From positions 248,001 through 312,000 of the forward strand of contig NC_009445.1 of assembly GCF_000026145.1 (NCBI RefSeq): a stretch of DNA of 64,000 bases, read 5' to 3'. Shown here one piece after another: positions 39,995-49,201 of this stretch; the stretch's first letter is position 1, and each line of letters opens with the position of its first letter. The notes beneath the pieces are model-generated. The model ran no database searches. It was not told the origin of the DNA and saw only the letters and a program-made list of their open reading frames with translations. A program made the translations under genes and the position numbers. The stretch comes from Bradyrhizobium sp. ORS 278. Its GTDB lineage: Bacteria > Pseudomonadota > Alphaproteobacteria > Rhizobiales > Xanthobacteraceae.

Positions 39995-40504
39995 ATGAGC
40001 ACAACCCTGATCGAAGTCCGTCCGGCCAAGGCTGCAGATGCGGCTGCGGTGGCGTCAGCCCATGACGAAGCTTGGCGTTCCGCCTACCAGGGTATCATCC
40101 CTGGCGCAGAGCTGGAGAAGCTGATCAACCGGCGCGGCCCCCAATGGTGGGACAGCGCGATCCGCAAAGGCAGCCGCGTCAGCGTGCTGGTGTTCAACGA
40201 CAAGGTCGCAGGCTATGCGAATTACGGCCGCAACCGCGCCCGCAGCCTGCACTTCGACGGCGAAGTCTACGAGCTTTATCTGCGACCGGAATTTCAGGGG
40301 CTGGGGTTCGGTCGCCGGCTCTTCCAGGCGGCCAAGCGCGATCTCGCGCAGAGCGGCCTGAAGAGCATGGTGGTGTGGGCGTTGTCCGACAATGACCCTG
40401 CCACCGAGTTTTACCGCGCATTGGGCGGCCGCATGGTCGCGCGGTCGTCGGAGCGCTTCGGGCCGAAGTCGCTCGACAAGGTCGCCTTCGCCTGGACCAA
40501 TTGA
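39995..40504 (+). CDS. GNAT-family N-acetyltransferase
   Basis: A 169-residue acetyltransferase from the ATG at 39995 (MSTTLIEVRPAKAADAA). The acetyl-CoA-binding motif is LYLRPEFQGLGFGRRLFQAAKR, and the C-terminal region has ALSDNDPATEFYRALGG. HDEAWRSAYQGIIP at the N terminus is common in this branch. Substrate is unknown. An upstream extension to 39851 is not family-like. Confidence 0.9.
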   Translation: MSTTLIEVRPAKAADAAAVASAHDEAWRSAYQGIIPGAELEKLINRRGPQWWDSAIRKGSRVSVLVFNDKVAGYANYGRNRARSLHFDGEVYELYLRPEFQGLGFGRRLFQAAKRDLAQSGLKSMVVWALSDNDPATEFYRALGGRMVARSSERFGPKSLDKVAFAWTN

Positions 40505-40707
40505 CATCCGGCGGATCAAAGCTCTGGACGCGTTAAGCGTTAACGCGTCAGCGAATTGAACTGAAGGTTTCAGCATGAGCTAGCAGTTGCGCGGCCGCGA
40601 TTTTTTTGCGACTGCGAATGCAAGCGCTCATCTCGCGAGCGTCTGACCCGCAAGGGTCAAATCCTCAAGGGCCAAATCCTCAAACGTTCAAGTTCCACGG
40701 AGCATCC

Positions 40708-41244
40708 ATGCGCATCGACGCCATTCCGATCGGGAAAGATCCGCCGCGCGAGGTCAATGTCGTCATCGAGGTCCCGGTCGGCGGCGAGCCGATCAAGTAC
40801 GAGCTCGACAAGGAAGCTGGCACGCTGTTCGTCGACCGCTTCCTCTATACGGCGATGCGCTACCCCGGCAATTACGGCTTCATTCCGCACACGCTGTCGA
40901 ACGACGGCGACCCCTGCGACGTGCTGGTGGCCAACACCCGCGCGATCGTGCCCGGCGCGGTTATGAGCGTGCGCCCGGTCGGCGTGCTGCTGATGGAGGA
41001 CGAGGCCGGCGGCGATGAGAAGATCATCGCGGTGCCGTCCTCCAAGCTGACCCAGCGCTATGACAAGGTTCGCACCTATTCGGACCTGCCGGACATCACG
41101 CTGCAGCAGATCCAGCACTTCTACGAGCACTACAAGGATCTCGAGCCCGGCAAATGGGTGAAGGTGCTGCGCTGGGGCAATGCCGACGACGCCCATCAGC
41201 TGATCGCCGAAGGCATCGCCCGCGCCAAGGCGGCGAAGAAGTAG
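40708..41244 (+). CDS. ppa: inorganic pyrophosphatase
   Basis: A cytoplasmic, Mg-dependent family I enzyme that hydrolyses pyrophosphate. In the 178-residue protein, [29 protein letters not shown] and the metal-binding DGDPCDVLV are all present. The start at 40708 is supported by family length; an upstream frame to 40606 reads low-complexity sequence. The leader contains a short direct repeat (CAAATCCTCAA around 40659 and 40674). Confidence 0.96.
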   Translation: MRIDAIPIGKDPPREVNVVIEVPVGGEPIKYELDKEAGTLFVDRFLYTAMRYPGNYGFIPHTLSNDGDPCDVLVANTRAIVPGAVMSVRPVGVLLMEDEAGGDEKIIAVPSSKLTQRYDKVRTYSDLPDITLQQIQHFYEHYKDLEPGKWVKVLRWGNADDAHQLIAEGIARAKAAKK

Positions 41245-41363
41245 GGGTCGTTCGCGCGCCGCGCCTCGCGGTTCGCGGCGATGGAGTTTCGATCCCGCCC
41301 CGATGCGGTTTCACGGCGCCGTAGGTCTGATCTGCGGCGCCGTCTTGTTTGGGAGCTTCTGCG

Positions 41364-42851
41364 ATGCGCCGGCTGCTCAGGATCGTTCGAGCCGTTGTCC
41401 TTCTCATCCTCGCGGTGGGCGCGGCGCTGCTTGCGGTCGTGCTCGTCAACACGTTTCGCCAGGGATCCCGGCAGCTCGAGGTGGCAGCGCTGCCGAAGGC
41501 CAGCGTCGATCAAGCGGCCGCCGCGCAGCGGCTCGCGGAGGCGGTTCGTTTTCGCACGGTCTCGAGCCCCGATGATCCCGAGCTGAACGCCGAGGCTTTC
41601 GCGGCGCTCAGAGCGCATATCGAAGCAAGCTTTCCGGCCTTCCATACGGCCGCGGCTCAGGAGGTCGTGGCCGGGCACAGCCTGCTGTACACGTGGCGAG
41701 GCAGCGACACGTCGGCGAAGCCGATCGCACTTCTCGCCCATCAGGACGTGGTGCCGATCGCGCCAGGCACCGAGCCCGATTGGGCCGTGCCGCCCTTTGC
41801 CGGTGTCATCAAGGAGGGCTTCGTCTGGGGCCGCGGCGCCTGGGACGACAAGGGCAATCTGTATGCGATGCTCGAGGCGGCCGAAGCGCTGATCAAGGCC
41901 GGCTTCAAGCCGAGGCGCACGATCTATTTCGCCTTCGGCCACGACGAGGAGGTCGGCGGCGTCAGAGGCGCCAAGGCCATGTCGGCTATCCTCGCGGCTC
42001 GCAACGTTCGACTGGACTTCGTCATCGATGAGGGCCTCCTGATCTCGGAGGGCGGCATCAAGGGCCTCGACAAGCCTGCCGCGCTGGTCGGTGTCGCCGA
42101 GAAGGGCTATGCGAGCCTGGTGCTGACCGCCAAGGCCACCCCCGGCCATTCCTCGATGCCGCCGCGGGACACGGCGATCGGCATGATGAGCGCGGCACTG
42201 GCCAAGCTCGAGGCCAACCGGCTGCCGATGCGAATCGACGGCACGGTCGGCGAGATGTTCGCCGCGCTGGCGCCGGAAATGAGCGGTATCAACCGCGCCG
42301 TGCTGTCCAATCTCTGGCTGACCAAGCCGCTGCTGTTCAGCGAGTTCGCCAAGAGCGGACCGGCCGAGGCGATGGTGCGCACGACGACCGCGCTGACCAT
42401 CTTCAACGCCGGCGACAAGGACAATGTGCTCCCGGGCAACGCCTCAGCCACCGTGAATTTCCGACTGCTGCCAGGTGACACCGAGGCTGGGATCATCGAT
42501 CACATCAGGCAGACCGTGGCCAACGACCGCATCTCGATCTCAGCCTTGCGCGGCAACCGCGAGCCGCCGCTGGTCACCTCGACCGCCAGCCCGGCCTATC
42601 AGCTCGTCAACCGCACCATTCGCGAGATCTTCAATGATGCGGTGGTGGCGCCCGGCCTGATGATCGCCGGCACCGATTCGAGCCACTATGCGGGCATCGC
42701 CGACAGCATCTTCCGCTTCTCGCCGCTGCGCGCGACGACGGAGGATCTCAAGCGCTTTCACGGCACCAATGAGCGGCTGTCGGTCGAAGGCTATGGCGAC
42801 ATGATCCGCTTCTATCGGCGGCTGCTGGAGACAGCCGCTGGTCCGGCCTAG
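41364..42851 (+). CDS. M20-family metallopeptidase, membrane-anchored
   Basis: A 495-residue zinc peptidase of the carboxypeptidase S/PM20D1 branch. An N-terminal hydrophobic helix ([22 protein letters not shown]) serves as signal or anchor. Metal and catalytic motifs are [35 protein letters not shown] and the late SSHYAG. It probably removes amino acids or acyl groups from N-acyl amino acids or peptides in the periplasm. The start is ATG 41364; the TTG at 41349 is less likely. The 3' end overlaps that of folD by four bases (convergent). Confidence 0.9.
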   Translation: MRRLLRIVRAVVLLILAVGAALLAVVLVNTFRQGSRQLEVAALPKASVDQAAAAQRLAEAVRFRTVSSPDDPELNAEAFAALRAHIEASFPAFHTAAAQEVVAGHSLLYTWRGSDTSAKPIALLAHQDVVPIAPGTEPDWAVPPFAGVIKEGFVWGRGAWDDKGNLYAMLEAAEALIKAGFKPRRTIYFAFGHDEEVGGVRGAKAMSAILAARNVRLDFVIDEGLLISEGGIKGLDKPAALVGVAEKGYASLVLTAKATPGHSSMPPRDTAIGMMSAALAKLEANRLPMRIDGTVGEMFAALAPEMSGINRAVLSNLWLTKPLLFSEFAKSGPAEAMVRTTTALTIFNAGDKDNVLPGNASATVNFRLLPGDTEAGIIDHIRQTVANDRISISALRGNREPPLVTSTASPAYQLVNRTIREIFNDAVVAPGLMIAGTDSSHYAGIADSIFRFSPLRATTEDLKRFHGTNERLSVEGYGDMIRFYRRLLETAAGPA

Positions 42852-43732
42852 ACCGAAGGCTTCGGCAACCCGGCGATGGCGCAGGCCGCGCGCAGCGTGT
42901 TCACCAGCAGGCAGGCCACCGTCATCTGGCCGACGCCGCCCGGCACCGGCGTGATCGCGCCGGCGACTTCAGCGACCTCGGCATAGGCGACATCCCCGAC
43001 CAGCCTGGTCTTGCCCTCAGGCGTCGGAATGCGGTTGATGCCGACGTCGATCACGGTCGCGCCCGGCTTGATCCAGTCGCGCTTCACCATCTCCGGACGG
43101 CCGACCGCCGCATAGACGAGATCGGCGCGCGCAGTCAGCGCCGGCAGATCGCGCGAGCGCGAATGGGCGATCGTGACAGTGGCGTTCTCGTTCAGAAGCA
43201 GCTGCACCAGGGGGCGGCCGACCAGGTTGGAGCGGCCGATGACGATCGCATTCATGCCCTCCAGCGAGGCATGCACGGTCTTGCTGAGGATGATGCAGCC
43301 GAGCGGCGTGCACGGCGCCAGCGCCGGCTGGCCGCCGGCGAGCCGGCCGGCATTGTGCGGATGTAGGCCGTCGACATCCTTGGCCGGGTCGATGGCATTG
43401 ATCACGGCCTCGGTGTCCAACCCTTTCGGCAGCGGCAGCTGCACCAGGATGCCATGCACCGAGGGGTCCTGATTGAGCTTCGAGATCAGCGCCAGCAGCT
43501 CAGCCTGAGCGACGTCGGCCGGCAGCTTGTGCTCGAACGAAGCCATGCCAGCGGCCTGGGTCTGGGTGTGCTTGCTGCGGACGTAAACCTCGGAGGCCGG
43601 GTCGTTGCCGACCAGCACCACCGCAAGCCCCGGCGTCAGGCCAAGGTCGTGCTTGACCCGCTCCACCTCCCGCGCGACCTGCGCGCGCAGGTCGGCCGCG
43701 ATGATCTTCCCGTCGATGATGCGTGCGGTCAT
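42848..43732 (-). CDS. folD: bifunctional methylenetetrahydrofolate dehydrogenase/cyclohydrolase
   Basis: Interconverts 5,10-methylene- and 10-formyl-tetrahydrofolate using NADP. In the 294-residue protein the catalytic Lys is in YVRSKHTQ (about residue 54). [13 protein letters not shown] and the Rossmann motif [17 protein letters not shown] are typical, as is [15 protein letters not shown] near the end. Length is normal. Confidence 0.96.
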   Translation of the reverse strand: MTARIIDGKIIAADLRAQVAREVERVKHDLGLTPGLAVVLVGNDPASEVYVRSKHTQTQAAGMASFEHKLPADVAQAELLALISKLNQDPSVHGILVQLPLPKGLDTEAVINAIDPAKDVDGLHPHNAGRLAGGQPALAPCTPLGCIILSKTVHASLEGMNAIVIGRSNLVGRPLVQLLLNENATVTIAHSRSRDLPALTARADLVYAAVGRPEMVKRDWIKPGATVIDVGINRIPTPEGKTRLVGDVAYAEVAEVAGAITPVPGGVGQMTVACLLVNTLRAACAIAGLPKPSV

Positions 43733-43855
43733 GCGTGGTCCCCTCGTCGCAGCGCCTATTCAGTTCGTCGACAGCAAGATCGCTGCCGCAGGCTCCCGCC
43801 TCTCCAGGGGAGGGTGTGGACCACGGCTGGCAAGACGGCAAGCTTCGGGCTGTCG

Positions 43856-44185
43856 CTATGTCCGGGTCGGCTTATGGACTGCGATGAGGTCGCGCAAGGC
43901 CAGATCGAGCGCCAACGCGTCGCCGTCGATCGCCACCTGCTTCAGCCGCGACGTCGTGCCGGAGGTGATTCGCACCGCCTTCTTGGTCACGCCGATCGCC
44001 TTGGCCAGAAGTTCGGTCACGGCGCGATTCGCCTCGCCGCCATCGGCGATCGCGCGCACGCGGACCTTCAGGACGCTGCGGCCGTCGGACAGCGTCTCGA
44101 TGCCGTCAATTGCGTCGCGGCCGCCGCGCGGGGTCACGCGCAGGGCGACGGTCAGCCCGCCCGTCGCTGCGCGCCAGGGCTCCAT
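43856..44185 (-). CDS. DUF167/YggU-family protein
   Basis: A 109-residue member of the YggU family (LRVTPRGGRDAIDG, KVRVRAIADGGEANRAVTELLAKAIG). Function is unknown; the fold is an alpha/beta two-layer type. The start at 44185 is 11 bases after the YggT stop, and the YggT-YggU pairing is conserved in many proteobacteria. Confidence 0.88.
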   Translation of the reverse strand: MEPWRAATGGLTVALRVTPRGGRDAIDGIETLSDGRSVLKVRVRAIADGGEANRAVTELLAKAIGVTKKAVRITSGTTSRLKQVAIDGDALALDLALRDLIAVHKPTRT

Positions 44186-44196
44186 CGCGAGCGCGA

Positions 44197-44487
44197 TCAG
44201 AAGACGTTGGGATAGATGTAGTAGGTGATCACGCGCTGGATCAGCATGATGATCAGGATCAGGATGATCGGCGAGATGTCGAGGCCGCCGAGGTTCGGCA
44301 GCATGCGCCGGATCGGCGCCAGCACCGGCTCGGTGATTCGGTACAGAAACTCGGCGACCGCCGACACGAACTGATTGCGTGTGTTGACGACATTGAAGGC
44401 GATCAGCCAGGACAAGATCGCCGAGGCGATCAGCAGCCAGACATAGAGGTCGAGAACGATCAGAACGATGTCGAGAACGGCACGCAT
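44197..44487 (-). CDS. YggT-family membrane protein
   Basis: A 96-residue protein with two YggT helices (VLIVLDLYVWLLIASAILSWL and SPIILILIIMLIQRVITYYIY) and the motif YRITEPVLAPIRRMLP. YggT proteins are associated with cell-division-site membrane organisation and osmotic stress in other bacteria; the role is not settled. It is followed by the YggU-like gene. Confidence 0.9.
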   Translation of the reverse strand: MRAVLDIVLIVLDLYVWLLIASAILSWLIAFNVVNTRNQFVSAVAEFLYRITEPVLAPIRRMLPNLGGLDISPIILILIIMLIQRVITYYIYPNVF

Positions 44488-44711
44488 GCGGGTCCACTCG
44501 GGGGCGAGGTCGCGGATTCGACCTGGATTGTGGGGTAGATATCGGTTCCCCCCCGTCCAAACAAGGGAAGCTCCCCGTCAAGGCTAATGGCCGATGTGAG
44601 CGTTCTTGACTTGACCGGTTCACCGCCTGTAAATGGCGCCCATTCTGGCGGCCGCCTTCCCAATTCATGCGGCCGCATGACCAAGCCGTCGGACTGTCAA
44701 GGTCGTGACTT

Positions 44712-44787
44712 GGGGCCATAGCTCAGCTGGGAGAGCGCATCGTTCGCAATGATGAGGTCGGCGGTTCGATCCCGCCTGGCTCCACCA
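44712..44787 (+). tRNA. tRNA-Ala, anticodon CGC
   Basis: A full 76-base cloverleaf. The acceptor arms GGGGCCA/TGGCTCC pair with one G-T, the D-arm is GCTC/GAGC, the anticodon arm CATCG/TGATG encloses TTCGCAA (anticodon CGC), and the T-arm GGCGG/CCGCC encloses TTCGATC. The terminal CCA is encoded. A structured repeat begins directly at the 3' end. Confidence 0.97.
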
Positions 44788-44879
44788 CGCTTCGCGCTCC
44801 GGGCTGCGCGTGGCGCAGCTACGCAACAGCCCCAAGGGCGAGGCGTGGTGCCCGGCGTAGCCACTTGGCGAAGCCGGGC
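44785..44879 (+). repeat. tRNA-3'-flanking structured repeat, copy 1
   Basis: Directly after the tRNA-Ala CCA comes a ~95-base element containing CACGCTTCGCGCTCCGGGC, GGGCGAGGCGTGGTG and GCCCGGCGTAGCC..GGCGAAGCCGGGC, the last two forming a hairpin. It is related to the element that follows the tRNA-Thr gene at the other end of the window, when both are read downstream of the tRNA. No coding sense. Confidence 0.75.
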
Positions 44880-44931
44880 TGACACAGAGTTATCGAGTTA
44901 ACCACCCACCGACTGTCCGAAGACGCGACTT

Positions 44932-45744
44932 TTACTCCGCTGCCTCGGCCATCGCCGCGACCGGCTGCCGGGCCAGCCATCCATCCAGGAAATGCTTCAG
45001 CCAAACCCGTTCCGCAGCATCATGCACGGCGCGGCCTTCAAAATGATGGTGGCGCGGGCAGGCGCCCGGCGTGTCCAGCCGCGCATGACCGCGCGTGGTC
45101 CAGCGGCACATCATCGCGTAGGTCACATCAGGGTGGAACTGCAGCCCGGTGGCGTTGCCGTATTGATAGGCCTGGACCGGGAAGTCGACGCCCTCGGCGA
45201 GCAGGTCGGCGCCGGAAGGCAGGTCGAAACCTTCGCGGTGCCAGTGATAGACATTGTCGGGCCAATGCGGGCAGAGCCTCTTGCCGGCGCGCGTCGGGCG
45301 GATCGGGTAGTAGCCGATCTCGGCACGCCCTTGCGGATGCGGTGCGACCTTGGCGCCGAGCTGGATCGCCAGCATCTGCGCCCCCAGGCAGATCCCGAGG
45401 AACGGCCGCTGCTCGCGCAACGGCACCTCGATCCAGTCGATCTCGCGCCGGACGAAATCGTCGGGATCGTTGGCGCTCATCGGCCCGCCGAAGATCACGG
45501 CGCCCGAATGCTCGGCCAGCGTCTTCGGCAGCGGATCGCCGAAGCGTGGCCGGCGGATGTCCAGCCGGTAGCCCCGCGCGCGCAGCGCGTTGCCGATCCG
45601 CCCGGGGCTCGAGGTTTCCTGGTGCAGGATGATGAGCACGGGCCGCCGCGGCGCAGCTGCCGCAGCCGGCGTGGACAACAGGGGCCGAACGTCCGCCTTG
45701 GCGGTCCCGTTCGAGTCGAGCGAAGGGTCTGGCCTGAGCATCAC
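44932..45744 (-). CDS. class I glutamine amidotransferase-like protein
   Basis: A 270-residue protein of the GMP-synthase-like amidotransferase group. The nucleophile motif is FLGICLGAQMLA, with the histidine in GLQFHPDVTY and an expected glutamate further on. An N-terminal 35-residue Pro/Ala-rich tail precedes the domain. Stand-alone members of this family act as gamma-glutamyl hydrolases or amidotransferases of unknown partner. No partner gene is adjacent. Confidence 0.85.
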   Translation of the reverse strand: MMLRPDPSLDSNGTAKADVRPLLSTPAAAAAPRRPVLIILHQETSSPGRIGNALRARGYRLDIRRPRFGDPLPKTLAEHSGAVIFGGPMSANDPDDFVRREIDWIEVPLREQRPFLGICLGAQMLAIQLGAKVAPHPQGRAEIGYYPIRPTRAGKRLCPHWPDNVYHWHREGFDLPSGADLLAEGVDFPVQAYQYGNATGLQFHPDVTYAMMCRWTTRGHARLDTPGACPRHHHFEGRAVHDAAERVWLKHFLDGWLARQPVAAMAEAAE

Positions 45745-46000
45745 CTGGCGATCATAGCTAAACGAAGGTTAACGGGGGGTGAGCAAGTCCACATCGTGAA
45801 AGCAAGCACCGGGCCAGCAAGCCCAATTTGCTCCGCGCAAGGAATACGCTGCGCGCCGTTTCGTGACAGCCGAAGGTTATCGGCCGCGGCGCAAACGCAG
45901 CACGAAGAATCTCGTATCGTTTCGGGCCTGTGCGATGCGCCGCAGACAAAGCCGACATCTGGGACCGTCATGTCGCGACCGCGACGCGCGACGCCGGACG

Positions 46001-46780
46001 TCAGCTGCGCTTGAGCTGCAGCCGGCCGACCGCGTCCAGGATGAAGCCCCGGGGAAACCAGCGCAGCAGGAACGGCACGATCTTGATGCCGATTCCGGGC
46101 AGCACGACGCGCTTGTCGGCCATCAGGCCACGATAGCCGGCCTCGGCGACCGCCTTCGGCGGCACGTTGAGGATCACCGAATCGACGCCGGGCTTGAAGC
46201 CGGCGCGGTCCTGAAACTCCGATGGCACCGGCCCCGGGCACAGCACCGTGACGCGAACGCCATGCGGCGCGAGCTCCTTGCGCAGCGCCTCGGTGAAGGA
46301 GATCACATAGGCCTTGGAGGCGTAATAGACCGCCATGCCCGGTCCCGGCAGGAAGCCGGCCACCGAGCCGAGATTGAGGATGCCGCCCTTGTTGCGGATC
46401 AGCTGGTCGGAGAAGCGCAGCGACAGCTCGGTGAGCGCGCGCACATTGACCGCGATCATGTCGAGCTGCTCGGTGCGGTCGAGCTGCACCGCCTTGCCGA
46501 ACAGGCCGAAGCCGGCATTGTTGACGAGATATTCCAGCTCGACTCCAGCCGCCGACAGCGCCGCCTCGATGGTCGCGCCAGCGTTGGGCGAGGTCAGATC
46601 GCAGGGGATCACGAGCGGCGCCGGGGCTCCTTTGGCGCTGATCTCGGCGGCGAGCGCAGCCAGGCGGTCCTCGCGGCGCGCCGTGAGCGCCAAACGGTGC
46701 CCATTGGCGGCGAACACGCGGGCCAGCTCGGTCCCGATACCCGACGACGCACCTGTTACGAGCGTGACACCTTCACCCAC
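46001..46780 (-). CDS. short-chain dehydrogenase/reductase
   Basis: A classical SDR of 259 residues. The nucleotide motif is TLVTGASSGIGTELAR, with NNAGFG and the catalytic YYASKAYV (Tyr-x-x-x-Lys) near residue 155. Length is normal. NADP preference is suggested by the basic ARREDR after the second strand. The substrate is unknown. Confidence 0.9.
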   Translation of the reverse strand: MGEGVTLVTGASSGIGTELARVFAANGHRLALTARREDRLAALAAEISAKGAPAPLVIPCDLTSPNAGATIEAALSAAGVELEYLVNNAGFGLFGKAVQLDRTEQLDMIAVNVRALTELSLRFSDQLIRNKGGILNLGSVAGFLPGPGMAVYYASKAYVISFTEALRKELAPHGVRVTVLCPGPVPSEFQDRAGFKPGVDSVILNVPPKAVAEAGYRGLMADKRVVLPGIGIKIVPFLLRWFPRGFILDAVGRLQLKRS

Positions 46781-46997
46781 GATCCCGGCTCTTTGATCAC
46801 ATTCTGAACATTATCCGATCGCGGCGGACGAGAGCATAGGCAGACAGGAACATGCAAGCTGCCGCAGAATGCAGCCTGTCGTTGGATTAACTGGATAGGC
46901 CTAGGATTCACATAGGTTTAGGTGAACGGAGGATGCCAGAAACAAAATTAAAGTTTGTTCATCTCGGCACTTTTGCCGGTTCCATGATGCCGCCGGC

Positions 46998-47465
46998 TCA
47001 GGCCGGGTTGTCCGGCCGGCGCGCCGCCACCCGGTGCTTCAGGTCGATCCGGTCGCGGGTCGGGATGCCGAGCAGCTCCGAGGCGCGCCAAACCACATTG
47101 TCCTCGAACTCGGTCACCTTGCCGTCGGCATAGACCAGCTCCCACATCATCTCGACGATGCGCAGGCGCCCGGCCTCATTGACCTCGCGCATGATCACGC
47201 TGGTGAAGCGGTAGAGATCCACCGCTTCGCCCTCGGCCAGCATGGCCTGCGCGATCAGCCGGTCGGCGCTGCCGTGGTCCAGCCCGAAGCGCAGCTCGAT
47301 CAGGCCGTGCAGCTTGCGGCGCTCGGCCTCGCTCGGCTCGCCGTCCAGCGAGATGACATGGATCAGCAGCGCGGTGGCCGCCAGCTGGTAGCCATTGTCG
47401 TCGAACGCCGGCGTCTCCTGCGGAGAAACAACGTCGGCGATGAATTGGCGCAATCCTTCGAGCAT
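46998..47465 (-). CDS. TerB-family protein
   Basis: A 155-residue protein with the TerB-like metal-binding helical pattern ATALLIHVISLDGEPSEAER at about residues 30-49 and VEMMWELVYADGKVTEFED near 105-123, both with the D-G/E pairs. The family is linked to tellurite resistance in ter operons, but stand-alone copies like this one are common and of unknown role. Confidence 0.87.
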   Translation of the reverse strand: MLEGLRQFIADVVSPQETPAFDDNGYQLAATALLIHVISLDGEPSEAERRKLHGLIELRFGLDHGSADRLIAQAMLAEGEAVDLYRFTSVIMREVNEAGRLRIVEMMWELVYADGKVTEFEDNVVWRASELLGIPTRDRIDLKHRVAARRPDNPA

Positions 47466-47603
47466 GGCGTCCTTCGCGCTGCTGCCTCGGGTCCTCAGCC
47501 GGCCCGCTTCTTCTATATGCGAACCAGTGTCGGATCCGGCAATCCGCCGGATCGCGCGGAGCGCATGACATTTCGGTAAATTGGGTCGGCCAGCATCCGC
47601 CGC

Positions 47604-48980
47604 TCAGCGCGGCGTGATCCTGAACAGTGGTGAACGGTCGGGCTGCGTCGTCACCACGCCGACCGGCATGACCGGCGCGGGATCGACCAGCTCGATCCGG
47701 AAGGCGGCAACCAGGCGCGCCAGCGCCAGCACCGCTTCGACGAGCGCGAAATGAGCCCCGATGCAGACGCGGGCGCCGGCGCCGAACGGCAGATAGGCGA
47801 ACCGCTCCGGTGGCGGCGCGCCCGGCAGGAATCGCTCGGGCATGAAGGCGTTGGGCGACCGCCACAGCCGCTCGTGCCGGTGCAGGAGCCAGGGCGAGAT
47901 CAGGACCACGTCGCCGCGCTTGACCTCGAATGCGGCGATCTGGTCAGGGCCGCTGGCCGCGCGCGCGATCAGGAAGGCCGGCGGATACAGCCGCACCGTC
48001 TCGTCCATCACGGCGCGGGTGAACGGCAGCAGATCCGGATTGCTGAGATCGGTCGCGGCCTGCGCCTCCTGCGCCAGCTTCTCCTGGTTGGCCGGGTCGA
48101 GCGCGATCAGATACAGCGCCCAGAACAGCGCGGTGGCCGTGGTCTCGTGGCCGGCGAGGATCATGGTCGCGACCTCGTCGGCGAGCTGCGCGTCGGTGAA
48201 CGCCGCGCCGGTTTCCGGATCGCGCGCCGCGCCCATCAAATCGAACAGGTCGCGCGGCGGCGCGTCCTCGCGCTTGCCGGCGGCGCGGCGCTCGGCCATC
48301 AACATGCCGACGAAGTCGGTCCAGCGCTTGCGGAAGCGACGTCGCGCAAAATCGCGCGGCGTCGGCCAGGACAGCGGCAGCACGATGTCGAGCAGATGCG
48401 GACTTGCCAGCCGCTCGCCATATTCGAACACGAAATCGCGCAAGGTCGCGCCATGGCGGCCCATCTCGAACGAGAACATCGTTCGGCCCGCGATGTCGAG
48501 CGTCATCCGCTGCATGATCTCGCGCAGATCGAGCGGCTGGCCGCATTGCTGCTGCAGCCGGGCGACGGTCTCCTCGGTCACCGCGACCATGTGCGGAATC
48601 AGGCCCGAGACCGCGCGCGGCGTGAACGCCGGCGCCAGGGTGCGGCGCTGGTGCTTCCATGCCTTGCCCTCGGCGATCAGCAGGCCTTCGCCGAGCACCG
48701 GCCGCAGCACGCGGATGGCGCCGACGGTACGGGCATAGTTCTCCCAATTGTCGACCAGCACATGCTTGATGGTCTCGGGCGTGTTCAGGATGTAGCTCGA
48801 GCTGCCGAAGAAGCGGCCGTGGACGATCTCGTCCTCGTAGGCGCGCTGGCTCCAGGTCGAGATCGCATTCTCGCCCATCATCAGCACGCGGCGCAGCGCG
48901 CCCATGCTGTCCGGCGCGCGTGGCGGCATCGGCGGAACCAGGGGCGATCGGGGCAGATAGTGGACGTCGGCGGTGCTCAT
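47604..48980 (-). CDS. cytochrome P450
   Basis: A 458-residue monooxygenase. The I-helix motif is MILAGHETTATALFW, the E-x-x-R is DETVRLYPP, and the haem cysteine is in LPFGAGARVCIGAHFALVE. It resembles CYP102/CYP4-type class enzymes by its N-terminal pattern. It needs a separate ferredoxin and reductase, which are not nearby. Substrate is unknown. Confidence 0.92.
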   Translation of the reverse strand: MSTADVHYLPRSPLVPPMPPRAPDSMGALRRVLMMGENAISTWSQRAYEDEIVHGRFFGSSSYILNTPETIKHVLVDNWENYARTVGAIRVLRPVLGEGLLIAEGKAWKHQRRTLAPAFTPRAVSGLIPHMVAVTEETVARLQQQCGQPLDLREIMQRMTLDIAGRTMFSFEMGRHGATLRDFVFEYGERLASPHLLDIVLPLSWPTPRDFARRRFRKRWTDFVGMLMAERRAAGKREDAPPRDLFDLMGAARDPETGAAFTDAQLADEVATMILAGHETTATALFWALYLIALDPANQEKLAQEAQAATDLSNPDLLPFTRAVMDETVRLYPPAFLIARAASGPDQIAAFEVKRGDVVLISPWLLHRHERLWRSPNAFMPERFLPGAPPPERFAYLPFGAGARVCIGAHFALVEAVLALARLVAAFRIELVDPAPVMPVGVVTTQPDRSPLFRITPR

Positions 48981-49201
48981 TCGCGGCCTCTTGATCCCAG
49001 TTCGTGCAGCCGATGACCGAACAGCGATCTCGAGGCAGCGTTCGCAAACGCGCCGACGCAGCGTGAGACGGATCGCGACGGACCGTTGGCACGTGTCCGT
49101 CGCCTGATCTCGTAGCTCGCGGAAGGATCTTCCGTCTCGCTGACAGGAGAGAGCGCAGTTGCGCGCTCTCCGGGATCGTTACGTACCATCATACTCCACA
49201 A

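Noticed and set aside
44697..44885. Minus-strand frame of 62 codons over tRNA-Ala
   Set aside because: It is the reverse complement of the tRNA and its flanking repeat, a frequent false gene call.
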